Source: Lachnospiraceae bacterium (lineage in GTDB: Bacteria; Bacillota; Clostridia; Lachnospirales; Lachnospiraceae). Taken from it: a DNA stretch of 64,000 bases. The translations under genes and the position numbers were made by a program. Every line of letters starts with the position of its first letter. Positions within the stretch are counted from its first letter, which is position 1. Location of the stretch: NCBI GenBank assembly GCA_017473905.1, contig JAFUJA010000029.1, forward strand, positions 1-64,000. Direction: 5' to 3'. The notes under the pieces were generated by a model that did no database searches, was not told the origin of the DNA, and saw only the letters and a program-made list of their open reading frames with translations. Positions 29,557 to 40,212 of this stretch are shown one piece after another.

Positions 29557-30552
29557 TTAGGGTTCTTCATAGCTTTCTGCAAGGAACTCTACATACTTAC
29601 CTGTACCGATAGCAACGCAGGTCATAGGGTCCTCTGCAGTCATGGTGTTGATGCCTGTTCTGGATTCGATTAAGTCTTCCAATCCTCTTAAGCAGCTGCC
29701 GCCACCTGTTAAAACAATACCTCTGTCCGCAATATCTGCAGCCAGTTCGGGAGGGGTCTGCTCCAAAACCGTATGAATTGCTTCTACTATCTGGGAAGTG
29801 ATTTCGCGAAGAGCTTCCTCTGTTTCTTCCGAAGAAACACGAACCACAACAGGAAGACCTGTTACAAGGTTACGTCCTCTTACATCAAGATAATCCACTT
29901 CCGTTCTTTTATATGCGCAGCCGATTTTAATTTTAATATCTTCAGCTGTTCTTTCACCAATTAAAAGATTGTGTTTCTTTCGCATGTAACGGATGATTGC
30001 ATCATCAAAATCATCACCTGCCACTTTAATGGAAACACTCACTACGGTACCGCCAAGGGAAATAACCGCGATATCCGTTGTACCACCACCGATATCTACA
30101 ATCATATTACCGCAGGGCTTACCGATATCGATACCGGCACCGATTGCTGCTGCAATGGGCTCCTCGATAATTTTTACTTCTCTTGCCCCTGCCTGATAGG
30201 TCGCATCTTCTACCGCTTTACGCTCTACTTCCGTTACACCACTGGGTACACATACCGCAATACGGGGCTTTTTAAAAAGCTTCTTACCCAGAGCTTTCTG
30301 GATGAAATACTTCATCATCTTCTCAGTTACGGTGTAATTGGAGATAACACCCTGACGAAGGGGTCTTACCGCTACAATGTTACCGGGGGTTCTACCAAGC
30401 ATAAGTCGTGCATCCTCACCGATTGCTACGATTCTATTGGTGTCACGGTCAAAAGCTACTACTGAAGGCTCTTTTAAAACAACGCCTTTTTCTCTTATAT
30501 AAACCAGAATACTGGCTGTTCCCAAGTCAATACCTATATCTGTATACTGCAT
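29557..30552 (-). CDS. mbl: MreB/Mbl-type actin-like shape protein
   Basis: Actin-like ATPase that guides lateral cell-wall synthesis. The 331-residue protein has the phosphate-1 motif DIGIDLGTASILVY, IVDIGGGTTDIAVIS, an adenosine loop LTGGGSCLRGLEDLI and IEEPIAAAIGAG. The name mbl is chosen because it is followed by flgF-flgG, the Bacillus mbl-flhO-flhP order, and no mreC/mreD is adjacent. ATG 30552 follows AAAGGTGGAAATAGA. Its own promoter lies 50 bases upstream. Confidence 0.93.
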   Translation of the reverse strand: MQYTDIGIDLGTASILVYIREKGVVLKEPSVVAFDRDTNRIVAIGEDARLMLGRTPGNIVAVRPLRQGVISNYTVTEKMMKYFIQKALGKKLFKKPRIAVCVPSGVTEVERKAVEDATYQAGAREVKIIEEPIAAAIGAGIDIGKPCGNMIVDIGGGTTDIAVISLGGTVVSVSIKVAGDDFDDAIIRYMRKKHNLLIGERTAEDIKIKIGCAYKRTEVDYLDVRGRNLVTGLPVVVRVSSEETEEALREITSQIVEAIHTVLEQTPPELAADIADRGIVLTGGGSCLRGLEDLIESRTGINTMTAEDPMTCVAIGTGKYVEFLAESYEEP

Positions 30553-30601
30553 TCTATTTCCACCTTTCTATGGTCTCGTCCAATTTTACCTAATCATTTC
30601 G

Positions 30602-30629
30602 ATTATACTCCATAGACCGGGAAATTCAA
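30602..30629 (-). promoter_or_regulatory. Sigma-A promoter of mbl-flgFGJ
   Basis: Minus strand TTGAAT (30624-30629), 16-base spacer, TATAAT (30602-30607). It implies that these flagellar rod genes are expressed with mbl from a housekeeping-type promoter. Confidence 0.7.
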
Positions 30630-30712
30630 AGACTTTTTTTGTCGATGGGCTAAAATTAAGATTTCCCTGCATAAAATTACGTTTTATGACAAAATGCCTT
30701 TTTATAAAATAA

Positions 30713-30764
30713 AAGGATGCAACACAAGTAAAACGGTTCCTTCCGTTTACGTGGTCACATCCTT
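30713..30764 (-). terminator. Terminator after uvrA
   Basis: A long hairpin on the minus strand: outer AAGGATG/CATCCTT and inner GTAAACGG/CCGTTTTAC around a short loop, followed by TTTTATTTTAT. Confidence 0.8.
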
Positions 30765-30809
30765 GTTCCTGATAGTTTTATCGACCTGAAAAGATAAAAA
30801 CTTAACCTT

Positions 30810-33677
30810 TTATTTATTTTTTTGGAGTTCTTTTGCACGTTCCAGCATCTTTTTGATGAAAACACCCGTATGAGATTCCTTGCAACCGGCCACTTTTTCC
30901 GGGGTTCCGCAAGTAATTACGGTACCGCCTTTGTCACCGCCTTCCGGTCCCATATCAATAATGTAATCTGCATTTTTTATCACATCCAGATTGTGCTCGA
31001 TTACCACAACCGTATTACCGCCTTCCGTCAGTCGTTCCAAAATCTCCACCAGCTTATGAACATCCGCAAAATGAAGCCCCGTGGTGGGTTCATCCAGAAT
31101 GTAAATAGTCTGTCCCGTGCTCTTTCGGCTTAATTCGGTAGCAAGTTTGATACGCTGCGCTTCACCGCCGGAAAGTGTAGTGGAAGGCTGCCCCAGCTTC
31201 ACATAAGAAAGTCCCACATCATGAAGGGTCTTAATCTTACGCAGAATGGAAGGCACGTTCTCAAAAAACTTTACTGCTTCTTCCACAGTCATATCCAGCA
31301 CATCATAAATGCTCTTACCTTTGTACAAAACCTCCAGTGTTTCTCTATTATATCTCTTACCGCCACACACTTCACAAGGTACATATACGTCAGGTAAAAA
31401 GTGCATTTCCACCTTTACAATTCCGTCACCGCAACAAGCTTCACAACGGCCGCCTTTCACGTTAAAACTGAAACGTCCCTTGGTATATCCCTTCGCTTTG
31501 GCGGTTACGGTACCCGCAAACAAATCACGTATCTGGTCAAATACTCCGGTATAGGTTGCCGGATTGGAGCGGGGTGTTCTTCCGATGGGAGCCTGGTCTA
31601 TGGCAATTACCTTATCCAGCTGTTCTATGCCTTCAATCTTTCCGTGTTTACCGGGAATGGTTCTGGCGCGGTTTAATTTCCGGGCAAGCTTTTTATATAA
31701 AATCTCGTTAATCAGAGAACTTTTACCGGAACCTGATACACCGGTAACGCAGGTAAATACCCCGAGAGGCACATCAACATCCACATGTTTTAAATTATTT
31801 TCGTATGCATCTTTGATGTGAAGCCAACCGGAAGGTTCCCGGCGATAATCCGGAACAGGAATAAATTTCTTGCCGCTTAAATACTGTCCGGTCACAGACT
31901 CCTTTACCTTCATGATATCCTTGGCAGTACCGGTAGCTACCACCTCACCGCCGTGAGAACCGGCTCCCGGTCCGATATCCACGATATAGTCTGCCGCAAA
32001 CATGGTATCCTCATCATGCTCAACCACAATCAGGGTATTTCCCAAATCCTTCAAATTGGTAAGGGCTTTCAGAAGCTTATCATTATCCCGCTGGTGAAGA
32101 CCGATACTGGGCTCGTCCAGAATGTAGCACACGCCCACAAGTCCCGAACCAATCTGGGTAGCAAGACGGATTCGCTGTGCCTCGCCTCCCGAAAGAGAAG
32201 ATGTGGCTCTGCCCAGAGAAAGGTACTCCAGTCCCACATATGCCAGAAAGCTTAATCTTTCAGAAATTTCCTTCAGCACCTGCTTGCCAATAAATGCCTG
32301 ATGCTCTGTCAATTCCAGATGTTCAATAAAATCCTTCAAATCCCGAACGGACAATCCGGTTACTTCATGGATGTTTTTATCTCCTACGGTAACCGCAAGA
32401 GAAGAAGGTTTCAGACGCATTCCTTTACAACCTTCACAAGGAGTTATGGACATAAAGGATTCGTACTCCTGCTTCATCATGTCTGAAGCAGTTTCCCTGT
32501 ATCTTCGCTGGCTGTTTTTGATAACACCTTCAAATACGATAGGATATACTCCTTTGCCCCGTTGACCTTCGTAATACACATCAACAGACACATTGGTTCC
32601 GTGAATAATAATGTTCTGTACTTCTTTGGAAAGTTTTTCGAAAGGTGTATCCAGGCTGAAACCAAAGCGTTCTGCCAAAGCCGTCAGAATGGAGTTGGAA
32701 AAGCTTCCCTTATCCTTACTGGACTGCCATCCCATGACAGCAATAGCACCCTCATTAATACTTAAACTTCTGTCCGGTATAATCAGTTCCTCTGCAAATT
32801 CCATGCGATACCCGATACCGAAACATTCCGGGCAGGCACCGAAAGGATTGTTAAAAGAAAAGCTTCTCGGTTCAATTTCTTCAATGCTGACACCACAGTC
32901 AGGACAGGAGAAGCTTTGACTGAAATGTAATTCTTCCCCATCTATGACATCCACGGTCAGAAGCCCTTCCGCCAAATCTACAACCGCTTCCACGGAATTG
33001 GTCAGACGGTCAAGAATGCCTTCTTTGATAATAAGACGGTCTACAATGATTTCGATGGTGTGCTTAATGTTTTTGTCCAGTTTAATTTCTTCGGTAAGCT
33101 CATAAACACTTCCGTCCACACGCACCCTGACAAAACCGCTTTTCTTGGCACGGTCAAGAATCTTTACATGTTCCCCTTTGCGACCTCTTACCATGGGAGC
33201 AAGCAATTGAATTCTGGTTCCTTCCGGCAATTCCATAATCCGGGCAGCCATTTCATCCACGGTCTGCTTCCGAATTTCACGACCGCACTCCGGACAGTGC
33301 GGGATACCGATTCTTGCATATAAAAGTCTGAAATAATCATATATTTCCGTAACGGTTCCCACAGTAGAACGGGGATTTCTGTTGGTTGACTTCTGGTCAA
33401 TGCTGATAGCCGGCGAAAGACCTTCAATGCTCTCCACATTGGGTTTCTCCATCTGTCCCAAAAACTGTCTTGCATAAGAAGACAAAGACTCCATATATCT
33501 TCTCTGACCTTCTGCGTAAATGGTATCAAAGGCAAGCGAAGACTTACCGGAACCTGATAAACCCGTAAAAACCACGAATTGATTTCTGGGTATGGTAATA
33601 TCTATATTTTTCAGATTATGCTCCGCTGCACCTCTGATGCGGATGCACTCTCCTTTGGGTAACATTTTCTGTGCCAT
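30810..33677 (-). CDS. uvrA: Excinuclease ABC subunit A
   Basis: UvrA is the damage-sensing ATPase of nucleotide excision repair. The 955-residue protein has two ABC units, with Walker [10 protein letters not shown] (about residue 38) and GVSGSGKSS (about 650), two [16 protein letters not shown] signatures, and the CxxC zinc modules (CPECG, CPDCG...CPEC, CEACCG...CEVCGG). It starts 21 bases after uvrB in the same operon and is therefore under the same LexA-boxed promoter. ATG 33677 has CGGAGGAGAAACA. Confidence 0.98.
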   Translation of the reverse strand: MAQKMLPKGECIRIRGAAEHNLKNIDITIPRNQFVVFTGLSGSGKSSLAFDTIYAEGQRRYMESLSSYARQFLGQMEKPNVESIEGLSPAISIDQKSTNRNPRSTVGTVTEIYDYFRLLYARIGIPHCPECGREIRKQTVDEMAARIMELPEGTRIQLLAPMVRGRKGEHVKILDRAKKSGFVRVRVDGSVYELTEEIKLDKNIKHTIEIIVDRLIIKEGILDRLTNSVEAVVDLAEGLLTVDVIDGEELHFSQSFSCPDCGVSIEEIEPRSFSFNNPFGACPECFGIGYRMEFAEELIIPDRSLSINEGAIAVMGWQSSKDKGSFSNSILTALAERFGFSLDTPFEKLSKEVQNIIIHGTNVSVDVYYEGQRGKGVYPIVFEGVIKNSQRRYRETASDMMKQEYESFMSITPCEGCKGMRLKPSSLAVTVGDKNIHEVTGLSVRDLKDFIEHLELTEHQAFIGKQVLKEISERLSFLAYVGLEYLSLGRATSSLSGGEAQRIRLATQIGSGLVGVCYILDEPSIGLHQRDNDKLLKALTNLKDLGNTLIVVEHDEDTMFAADYIVDIGPGAGSHGGEVVATGTAKDIMKVKESVTGQYLSGKKFIPVPDYRREPSGWLHIKDAYENNLKHVDVDVPLGVFTCVTGVSGSGKSSLINEILYKKLARKLNRARTIPGKHGKIEGIEQLDKVIAIDQAPIGRTPRSNPATYTGVFDQIRDLFAGTVTAKAKGYTKGRFSFNVKGGRCEACCGDGIVKVEMHFLPDVYVPCEVCGGKRYNRETLEVLYKGKSIYDVLDMTVEEAVKFFENVPSILRKIKTLHDVGLSYVKLGQPSTTLSGGEAQRIKLATELSRKSTGQTIYILDEPTTGLHFADVHKLVEILERLTEGGNTVVVIEHNLDVIKNADYIIDMGPEGGDKGGTVITCGTPEKVAGCKESHTGVFIKKMLERAKELQKNK

Positions 33678-33698
33678 TGTTTCTCCTCCGTACGCCTT

Positions 33699-35744
33699 CT
33701 ATCTGTCGTGGCGCACCTTTTTAAGTTCTGTCATTTTATCTCTTAAAACAGCCGCAGTTTCGAAATCCAGCTCCATTGCCGCTTTCTTCATCTGCTTCTC
33801 CACCTTGGCAATCAAATCATCAAGTTCCTTATCACTCATGGATTCGGGATCCTTTTCAAGACGCTGTTCTTCTTTGGCAATTACCTTGCTGACACTAATC
33901 AAATCACGAACTGCCTTTTTAATAGTCTGGGGTGTAATACCATGCTCTTCGTTATATGCCTGCTGGATGGCTCTTCTTCTTGCGGTTTCATCAATTGCAA
34001 CCTGCATGGAATCGGTTATTTTATCCGCATACATAATAACGTGACCACCCGCATTACGTGCCGCACGACCCACGGTCTGAATCAGAGATGTTGCGGAACG
34101 CAGGAATCCTTCCTTATCCGCATCTAAAATTGCCACAAGGGAAATTTCCGGAATATCAAGACCTTCTCTAAGCAGGTTAATACCCACCAGAACATCAAAA
34201 ACATCCAGACGCATATCCCTGATAATCTCCGCTCTTTCCAAAGTATCAATGTCGGAATGCAGATATTTTACCCGGATTCCCACATCCTTCATGTACTCGG
34301 TTAAATCCTCCGCCATCCGCTTGGTAAGAGTTGTTACAAGTACCTTGTTTCCTGCTGCGGTTTCTTTTTTGATTTCAGCAATCAGGTCATCAATCTGCCC
34401 CTCCACGGGACGCACAATAATTTCAGGGTCTAACAATCCCGTAGGACGTATAATCTGTTCCGCACGTAAAAGTTCGTGCTCCGCCTCATAAGCGGAAGGC
34501 GTCGCCGAGACACATAAAACCCTGTCAATCCGCCCCTCAAATTCCGCAAAGGATAAAGGTCTGTTATCCAAAGCGGAAGGCAGGCGGAAACCGTACTCTA
34601 CCAAGGTATTTTTACGGGAACGGTCACCGGCAAACATACCTCCGATCTGGGGTATGGTAATATGGGATTCGTCAATTATCATGAGAAATTCATCTTTAAA
34701 ATAATCCAAAAGACAGTGAGGCGGCTCTCCCGGTGCGGCACCGCTTAAATGCCGGGTATAATTCTCAATGCCGGAGCAAAAACCTGTCTCCCTTATCATT
34801 TCCACATCAAACTTGGTACGCTCTGAAATACGCTGGGCCTCCACCAGCTTATCTTCACCCTTAAAATAACTTATCCGCTCTTTCAGTTCTTCTTCTATGC
34901 TTTCGCAGGCACGCTGAATCTTCTCCGGTGAAACAACATGATGGGATGCAGGGAAAATCGCCACATGATCAAGGGTTGCGTGGGGCACTCCCGTCAACGG
35001 ATCCACCTGGGAAATTCTGTCAATTTCATCTCCGAAAAATTCCACGCGGATAATGTAATTACTTCCTTCAGCAGGAGATACTTCCAAAACGTCTCCCCTC
35101 ACACGGAAACAACCGCGATTTAAGTCCATGTCGTTTCGGTCATACTGAATCTGCACCAGTTCCCGGATTACTTCATCCCTGTCCTTCTCCATACCGGGAC
35201 GAAGGGATACTATCATCTGCTCATAATCATCAGGACTGCCCAAACCGTAAATACAGGACACGGAAGCAATTACAATAACGTCTTTTCTTTCTACCAGAGA
35301 GGTCGTTGCAGACAGGCGGAGTTTATCAATTTCATCATTTACGGAAGAGTCCTTCTCGATATAAGTATCACTGGAAGGAACATATGCCTCCGGCTGATAA
35401 TAATCGTAGTAGGACACAAAATACTCCACTGCGTTCTCGGGGAAGAATTCCTTGAACTCGCCGTAAAGCTGGCCTGCAAGAGTTTTATTATGGGCAATAA
35501 TCAGCGTAGGCTTATTTAACGCCGCAATCACATTCGCCATGGTAAAAGTTTTGCCGGAACCGGTTACCCCCAGTAACGTCTGAAATTGATTGCCCTTGCG
35601 GAATCCTTCCACCAGTTCTTTAATCGCCTGAGGCTGGTCACCGGTAGGGGCAAATTCACTGTGTAATTTAAAAATCTGACCGTCATCCTGCTTGTCTTTT
35701 TGCGCAGAATTTTTAACGGATTTGGAATATTCCTGCTCTTTCAT
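33699..35744 (-). CDS. uvrB: Excinuclease ABC subunit B
   Basis: UvrB verifies the lesion and loads UvrC. The 681-residue protein has Walker [11 protein letters not shown], the beta-hairpin [31 protein letters not shown] (Walker B), helicase motifs near [10 protein letters not shown] and a C-terminal UVR domain ([20 protein letters not shown]) for UvrC contact. ATG 35744 follows GAAGCGGCGAA. It begins the uvrB-uvrA operon; the promoter has a LexA box directly upstream of its -35 element. Confidence 0.98.
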   Translation of the reverse strand: MKEQEYSKSVKNSAQKDKQDDGQIFKLHSEFAPTGDQPQAIKELVEGFRKGNQFQTLLGVTGSGKTFTMANVIAALNKPTLIIAHNKTLAGQLYGEFKEFFPENAVEYFVSYYDYYQPEAYVPSSDTYIEKDSSVNDEIDKLRLSATTSLVERKDVIVIASVSCIYGLGSPDDYEQMIVSLRPGMEKDRDEVIRELVQIQYDRNDMDLNRGCFRVRGDVLEVSPAEGSNYIIRVEFFGDEIDRISQVDPLTGVPHATLDHVAIFPASHHVVSPEKIQRACESIEEELKERISYFKGEDKLVEAQRISERTKFDVEMIRETGFCSGIENYTRHLSGAAPGEPPHCLLDYFKDEFLMIIDESHITIPQIGGMFAGDRSRKNTLVEYGFRLPSALDNRPLSFAEFEGRIDRVLCVSATPSAYEAEHELLRAEQIIRPTGLLDPEIIVRPVEGQIDDLIAEIKKETAAGNKVLVTTLTKRMAEDLTEYMKDVGIRVKYLHSDIDTLERAEIIRDMRLDVFDVLVGINLLREGLDIPEISLVAILDADKEGFLRSATSLIQTVGRAARNAGGHVIMYADKITDSMQVAIDETARRRAIQQAYNEEHGITPQTIKKAVRDLISVSKVIAKEEQRLEKDPESMSDKELDDLIAKVEKQMKKAAMELDFETAAVLRDKMTELKKVRHDR

Positions 35745-35854
35745 TTCGCCGCTTCTTTCAAAAAAAAAACATTTTCAAACATAATTTTTCAAACTATACG
35801 AATTATAAAAAATAAGGATATGCCATTATCCTTCATTCTTCGTACGACGTTTTC

Positions 35855-35883
35855 ATCATATCACAGAAAAAAGTTTTTGTCCA
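35855..35883 (-). promoter_or_regulatory. Sigma-A promoter of uvrBA
   Basis: Minus strand TGGACA (35878-35883), 17-base spacer, TATGAT (35855-35860). The leader to uvrB is about 105 bases and AT-rich. Confidence 0.75.
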
Positions 35884-35892
35884 CATATTTCA

Positions 35893-35904
35893 GAACATTT
35901 GTTC
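35893..35904 (-). promoter_or_regulatory. LexA (SOS) box upstream of uvrB
   Basis: GAAC-AAAT-GTTC with a leading C on the minus strand, a perfect Gram-positive CGAACN4GTTC-type operator core, 9 bases upstream of the -35 box. It implies SOS induction of uvrBA. Confidence 0.85.
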
Positions 35905-35962
35905 GCTTTTGTTTTATGCCGGTATTAAGGATTATTCTCCTTTTTTTATCTTGAAATACAAC

Positions 35963-35992
35963 AAAAAAACTTCCGCACCTACGCGCGGAAGT
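35963..35992 (-). terminator. Terminator after the S41 protease gene
   Basis: Minus strand ACTTCCGC-GCGTAGGT-GCGGAAGT followed by seven T residues, eight bases after the stop. Confidence 0.9.
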
Positions 35993-35999
35993 TTTTCTT

Positions 36000-37214
36000 T
36001 TATTCCATTTTCTCTTTTAAAATCTTCAATGCTTCTTCATACTGGTTATCGTATGAATTTTCTTTATAAGCTTCACCATCGAATTCAACAACCACGTCAG
36101 GCTCAATTCCGATTCCGTGAATGTTGTTGCCGTTGGGAGTAAAATAGCGGCTTACGGTAAGCTTTCCGCCGGAACCGTCGGAGTAAGAGAACAGTCTCTG
36201 CACAATACCTTTACCAAAGGTTGTAGTACCTACGAGAGTTCCTTTTTCATAATCCTGAATAGCACCTGCCATAATTTCCGATGCACTGGCTGAGTTTCCG
36301 TCTACAAGCACTACCATGGGCAAATCGATTTCATTTTTACCATCACTTAAGTACTCTTCACGCTCGCCATACTTGTCTTCCGTATAAACAATAATTCCTT
36401 TCGGTAAAATGCTGTTACATACTTCCACAACCGCATCAAGGCTTCCTCCCGGATTACCGCGAAGGTCTATGAGAATTCCTTCCGCCTTGTCACTTTCCAC
36501 CTTCAGAAGTGCTTCTTCAAAAAGGTCTCCCGTGTTATCTGCAAATTCCGTAATGGTAATATAAGCAATCTTTCCTTCCACCAGCTCGTATTTTACGGAA
36601 GGACTCTGGACATCTTTACGTACAACGGATACTACCACTTCTTCGCCGTTTCTGTTTAAAGTAAGTTCCACATAGGTATCCGGAAGACCGCGTACCTTGC
36701 TTACTACTGTGGTAAGCGTCTGGTTTCTTACGTCTTCCCCGTCAACCTTAATAATGTAATCTCCGGGTTGAATATCCACCTCACTTGCGGGAGCGCCTTC
36801 AATTACACCGGTGATTTTAGGATATCCTGCCGCAAAATCCATTTCCAGATAAGCGCCGATTCCCTGGAACACACCGCTCAAACTCTGGGTAGTTTCTTCC
36901 ATTTCTTCCTTGGTGTAATAGCAGGTATAAGGATCCCCGGGAGCCTCCATGAGACCGTAAAGAATACCGTCTACAACAGCCCCTTCTTCTATATCTTCAT
37001 AGTAATAAAGATCCAGCATTGTCATGTAGTGCTCAATCTTTTCCAGTTCTTCTTCCGTAAAAAGATCCTGGCTTCCCTTGTTTTTTCCTTCAATCAGAAC
37101 CTTGACTCCCAAGGTTCCCATAAGAAGAATCATCGTCACTACAAACCAGATCACAAAGGATACCAACATTCCCAACAGGAAAGCGCCTCCCTGTTTTCCC
37201 TTATTATTGTTCAT
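36000..37214 (-). CDS. S41 family C-terminal processing protease
   Basis: A membrane-anchored serine protease of the CtpA/CtpB type, 404 residues: one N-terminal transmembrane helix (about residues 10-33), a PDZ domain (about 105-190, with DIQPGDYIIKVDGEDV) and the protease domain with the catalytic Ser in GNSASASE and the catalytic Lys in TTFGKGIVQ. It would cleave envelope proteins on the outer face. It follows the M23 hydrolase gene by 15 bases, so it could process that hydrolase or its partners; this is inference from context. Confidence 0.92.
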   Translation of the reverse strand: MNNNKGKQGGAFLLGMLVSFVIWFVVTMILLMGTLGVKVLIEGKNKGSQDLFTEEELEKIEHYMTMLDLYYYEDIEEGAVVDGILYGLMEAPGDPYTCYYTKEEMEETTQSLSGVFQGIGAYLEMDFAAGYPKITGVIEGAPASEVDIQPGDYIIKVDGEDVRNQTLTTVVSKVRGLPDTYVELTLNRNGEEVVVSVVRKDVQSPSVKYELVEGKIAYITITEFADNTGDLFEEALLKVESDKAEGILIDLRGNPGGSLDAVVEVCNSILPKGIIVYTEDKYGEREEYLSDGKNEIDLPMVVLVDGNSASASEIMAGAIQDYEKGTLVGTTTFGKGIVQRLFSYSDGSGGKLTVSRYFTPNGNNIHGIGIEPDVVVEFDGEAYKENSYDNQYEEALKILKEKME

Positions 37215-37229
37215 TTTATATTCCCTCTT

Positions 37230-38459
37230 TTATGGTTTATTTAAATAGTTCCAGGGACTTACGTAGGAACCATTTAATCTGACACCGAAGTGTAAATGGT
37301 TACCGGTACTTCTGCCGGTTGTACCAACCGTGGCAATCTGCTGTCCTCTTACAACTTCATCCCCTGCTTTCACCATAAGCTTCTGGGCATGCATGTAAAT
37401 TGTATACAGATTATCACCGTGATCAATCATAACATAATTTCCCATGGATGCATTATAAGCAGCCTGTACTACGCGGCCGTCATAAGCAGCCAGGATAGGA
37501 CTTCCGCCCGGTGCCGCCATATCAACACCGCTGTGGAACTGCCTAACTCCCAAAGTAGGATGGATACGATAGCCGTAATCATCGGAAATTCTTGTGTACT
37601 TAGGTGCCGGCCAGCAAAATGCGCCGCCGTCATATACACGACTCTCCCAAAGTTCTTTCCGGGCTTCTTCCACAGCTTTTTCCAGTTCTTCAATAATGGA
37701 ATTCTGCTCTGCAATTTCCGCTTCGTACTCGGCAATCAGCTTTGATTTCTGATTGATATCGTTTTCATAAGCTGTAATTTCTTTTTTCTTTTCTTCAATA
37801 AGTTCTTCTAATGCAGCCTGTTCTTCATCTGCAGCTTTTTTTGTTGCACTGAGCACTTCCTCTTCCGCTTCCAGTTTTTCCTTGCAAACGGTTACATATG
37901 CAACAATACTCTGATACTCGGTCATTTTACGGTTATCATACTCAGAAAGCTGACTGATGTAATCCAGCTTATTGATGAAATCCGCAAAGCTTCCCGAAGT
38001 GGCAAGCATTTCAAGATAGTAGGTATCCCCCTGCTCATAGAGGCACTGTACACGGTCCTTCATTGCCTGATAGTGGGTATCTGCCGTATCCTCCGCATCG
38101 GCAAGATCCTGACGTGCCACGTCAATTTCCGCTTCTTTCTCTGTAATCTGCAGATTCAGCGAATCGATTTTTTCTTCAATGGCAAGCACTTCCGCATCCA
38201 GCTCTTTTACGTAGGTAGCTAAATTGTTTTTACTTTCAACCAGCTTCTTCTTCAGCTTCTCCACATCTGTTTTGCCGTTTTCCAGTTTTTTCTTTTCTTT
38301 TTCAGCGTCCTTGATTTCTTCCTGCTTCTGCTGGATTTCTTCTTCCAGTTCGCTTTCCTTATCCGCATATACGGAACCGGAAAAACTCATGGTCACAAAC
38401 AAAGCCACCAGCAAAACCGGTATAAAACGGAAGACTGCTCCAAAGATATTCCTCTTCAT
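37230..38459 (-). CDS. Secreted coiled-coil M23 peptidoglycan hydrolase (PcsB/EnvC-like)
   Basis: The 409-residue protein has a signal peptide (MKRNIFGAVFRFIPVLLVAL, cut near SVYADKE), a long coiled coil (about residues 35-265) and a LytM/M23 domain with the zinc ligands HSGVD and HLHFG intact, so it should be an active endopeptidase. Coiled-coil M23 proteins such as EnvC, and coiled-coil hydrolases such as PcsB and CwlO, are activated by FtsEX. It is directly downstream of ftsE-ftsX, which supports that partnership. Its frame is complete. Confidence 0.93.
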   Translation of the reverse strand: MKRNIFGAVFRFIPVLLVALFVTMSFSGSVYADKESELEEEIQQKQEEIKDAEKEKKKLENGKTDVEKLKKKLVESKNNLATYVKELDAEVLAIEEKIDSLNLQITEKEAEIDVARQDLADAEDTADTHYQAMKDRVQCLYEQGDTYYLEMLATSGSFADFINKLDYISQLSEYDNRKMTEYQSIVAYVTVCKEKLEAEEEVLSATKKAADEEQAALEELIEEKKKEITAYENDINQKSKLIAEYEAEIAEQNSIIEELEKAVEEARKELWESRVYDGGAFCWPAPKYTRISDDYGYRIHPTLGVRQFHSGVDMAAPGGSPILAAYDGRVVQAAYNASMGNYVMIDHGDNLYTIYMHAQKLMVKAGDEVVRGQQIATVGTTGRSTGNHLHFGVRLNGSYVSPWNYLNKP

Positions 38460-38543
38460 CCCCTGTTCAAGTCCTTTCCAATCATAACACTATGCATTTC
38501 CTTTTAGGAAAATACACACATATTTTTCACATTCCTTGTACTT

Positions 38544-39446
38544 TTACACATGCAGGTGCTTCCGGACAGTAAAGAAACTGCCAAAAAAGCCGATTCCCAC
38601 GCCAATCAACAGTGAAATGGGTACCAGTCCCATAAAAATCTGTGCAGGAGGCAGGGTTACCACAATGCCTGAAAGGAAGCCGAATACGCCTCCGATAAAA
38701 TCCAACGCCGCCACATAAATGTAAAAGAGTGCAGCCAAAGGAATCGCCGAACCGATAAACCCGATAATCATACCTTCAAAAACGAAGGGAGCACGAACAA
38801 AAAAGTCCGTCGCACCAATGTATTTCATGATATTAATTTCTTCTTTACGTACAGAAATACCGATGGTAACCGTATTACTGATTAAGAAAATACTTACCGC
38901 AAAGAGAATCACAATCATACTTACGGAAATAAAAGTAACGATGGTACTCAGACCGCTTAACGCATCTACCGTAAGGTCGGACTTATTGATTTTACGGATT
39001 CCTTCCACACTTTCCAGATAGGAGACAACTTCATCCTGTCTGGAAATATCATTTAAATAAATCTGATAGTTCGCAGAATCCGCCAAAGGGTTTTCCGTAA
39101 AACCCTGGGCATTTTCACCCAGCTCTTTGGAGAAGGACTCCCATGCCTGCTCTGCCGAAACAAATTCATAACGTGCCACAATGCCTCTGGATTTCATATC
39201 CTCAATCAGGAATCCGATGTCCTGAATACGCTTCTCTTCAATCCCTTCATCAAAGAAAACGGTAATGGAAACCCGCTCCTCCGCATTGTGAAGAATGTTT
39301 GCGGCATTCAGTGTAAGAATGTATGCAATACCAAACACAAACAGACATGCCGCTATGGTTGCTACAGATGCAAGGGTAAACCATTTGTTACGGAAAATAC
39401 TGGCGATACCCTGCTTCAATGTATAAAAAAATGTACTAATCTTCAT
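38544..39446 (-). CDS. ftsX: Cell division protein FtsX
   Basis: FtsX is the membrane half of the FtsEX complex that transmits ATP hydrolysis to an outside wall hydrolase. The 300-residue protein has one N-terminal helix, a large extracellular loop (about residues 55-170) and three more helices at the C-terminus. The ATG at 39446 overlaps the ftsE stop by 11 bases (ATGAAGATTAG) and is preferred over an upstream in-frame start at 39470. The pcsB-like gene follows. Confidence 0.95.
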   Translation of the reverse strand: MKISTFFYTLKQGIASIFRNKWFTLASVATIAACLFVFGIAYILTLNAANILHNAEERVSITVFFDEGIEEKRIQDIGFLIEDMKSRGIVARYEFVSAEQAWESFSKELGENAQGFTENPLADSANYQIYLNDISRQDEVVSYLESVEGIRKINKSDLTVDALSGLSTIVTFISVSMIVILFAVSIFLISNTVTIGISVRKEEINIMKYIGATDFFVRAPFVFEGMIIGFIGSAIPLAALFYIYVAALDFIGGVFGFLSGIVVTLPPAQIFMGLVPISLLIGVGIGFFGSFFTVRKHLHV

Positions 39447-40176
39447 CGATATATCCGCCCTTTTTCTCATCGCTTACAATTACACCTTTTTTCAGGGTAA
39501 TTACACGCTTTTTCATGTCGTTTACAATTTCTCTGTTGTGGGTAACAATCACAACAGTGGTACCGTCCTCATTAATCTTTTCCAAAAGCTTCATGATTTC
39601 AAGGGTACTTTTAGGGTCCAAATTACCGGTAGGCTCGTCAGCCAGCAAAAGATTGGGCTTATTTACCAGTGCTCTGGCAAGTGCCACTCTCTGCTGCTCA
39701 CCGCCGGAAAGTTCCACGATGGGAGACTTGTACTTGTTCGCAAGTCCTACCTGGGATAAAATTCCCGGAACATTTTTACGGATATCCATGGAAGGCACCT
39801 GCACAATACGCTGGGCAAATGCCACATTTTCATACACGTTTCTGTCTTTTAAAAGACGGAAATCCTGGAAAACAACACCCAGTTTCCGGCGAAACATGGG
39901 AATTTTATTTCGTTTAATGTTCATCAGGTCATAGCCGCTTACTTCCACCTTACCGGAAGTTGCAACCAGTTCGCGAAGTAACAGCTTAATCAGAGTGGAT
40001 TTACCGGAACCGCTGTCGCCCACGATAAAAACAAACTCACCCTTCTCTATCTTTAAATTAATGTCCATCAGTGCGGGAATCCCGTTCTCATAGGACTTGT
40101 TCACGTTTTCCAGACGAATGACGCAATTATCCTGTGTTTTTTTCCCTCCGGACGTTCTTCTCTTTTTCGTTTCCAT
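39436..40176 (-). CDS. ftsE: Cell division ATP-binding protein FtsE
   Basis: ATPase of the FtsEX complex. The 246-residue protein has Walker A GDSGSGKSTLIK, signature LSGGEQQRVALARAL, Walker B LLLADEPTGNLD and the H-loop VIVTHNR. It has an N-terminal basic extension of about 15 residues (KKRRTSGGKKTQ) not found in shorter FtsE proteins. It leads ftsE-ftsX-hydrolase-protease, and follows the PucR-type regulator gene by 36 bases without a clear terminator, so read-through is possible. Confidence 0.96.
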   Translation of the reverse strand: METKKRRTSGGKKTQDNCVIRLENVNKSYENGIPALMDINLKIEKGEFVFIVGDSGSGKSTLIKLLLRELVATSGKVEVSGYDLMNIKRNKIPMFRRKLGVVFQDFRLLKDRNVYENVAFAQRIVQVPSMDIRKNVPGILSQVGLANKYKSPIVELSGGEQQRVALARALVNKPNLLLADEPTGNLDPKSTLEIMKLLEKINEDGTTVVIVTHNREIVNDMKKRVITLKKGVIVSDEKKGGYIDED

Positions 40177-40212
40177 CCGTTCCTCCTGTTTTATCGAGAA
40201 GCCGAATCGTTT

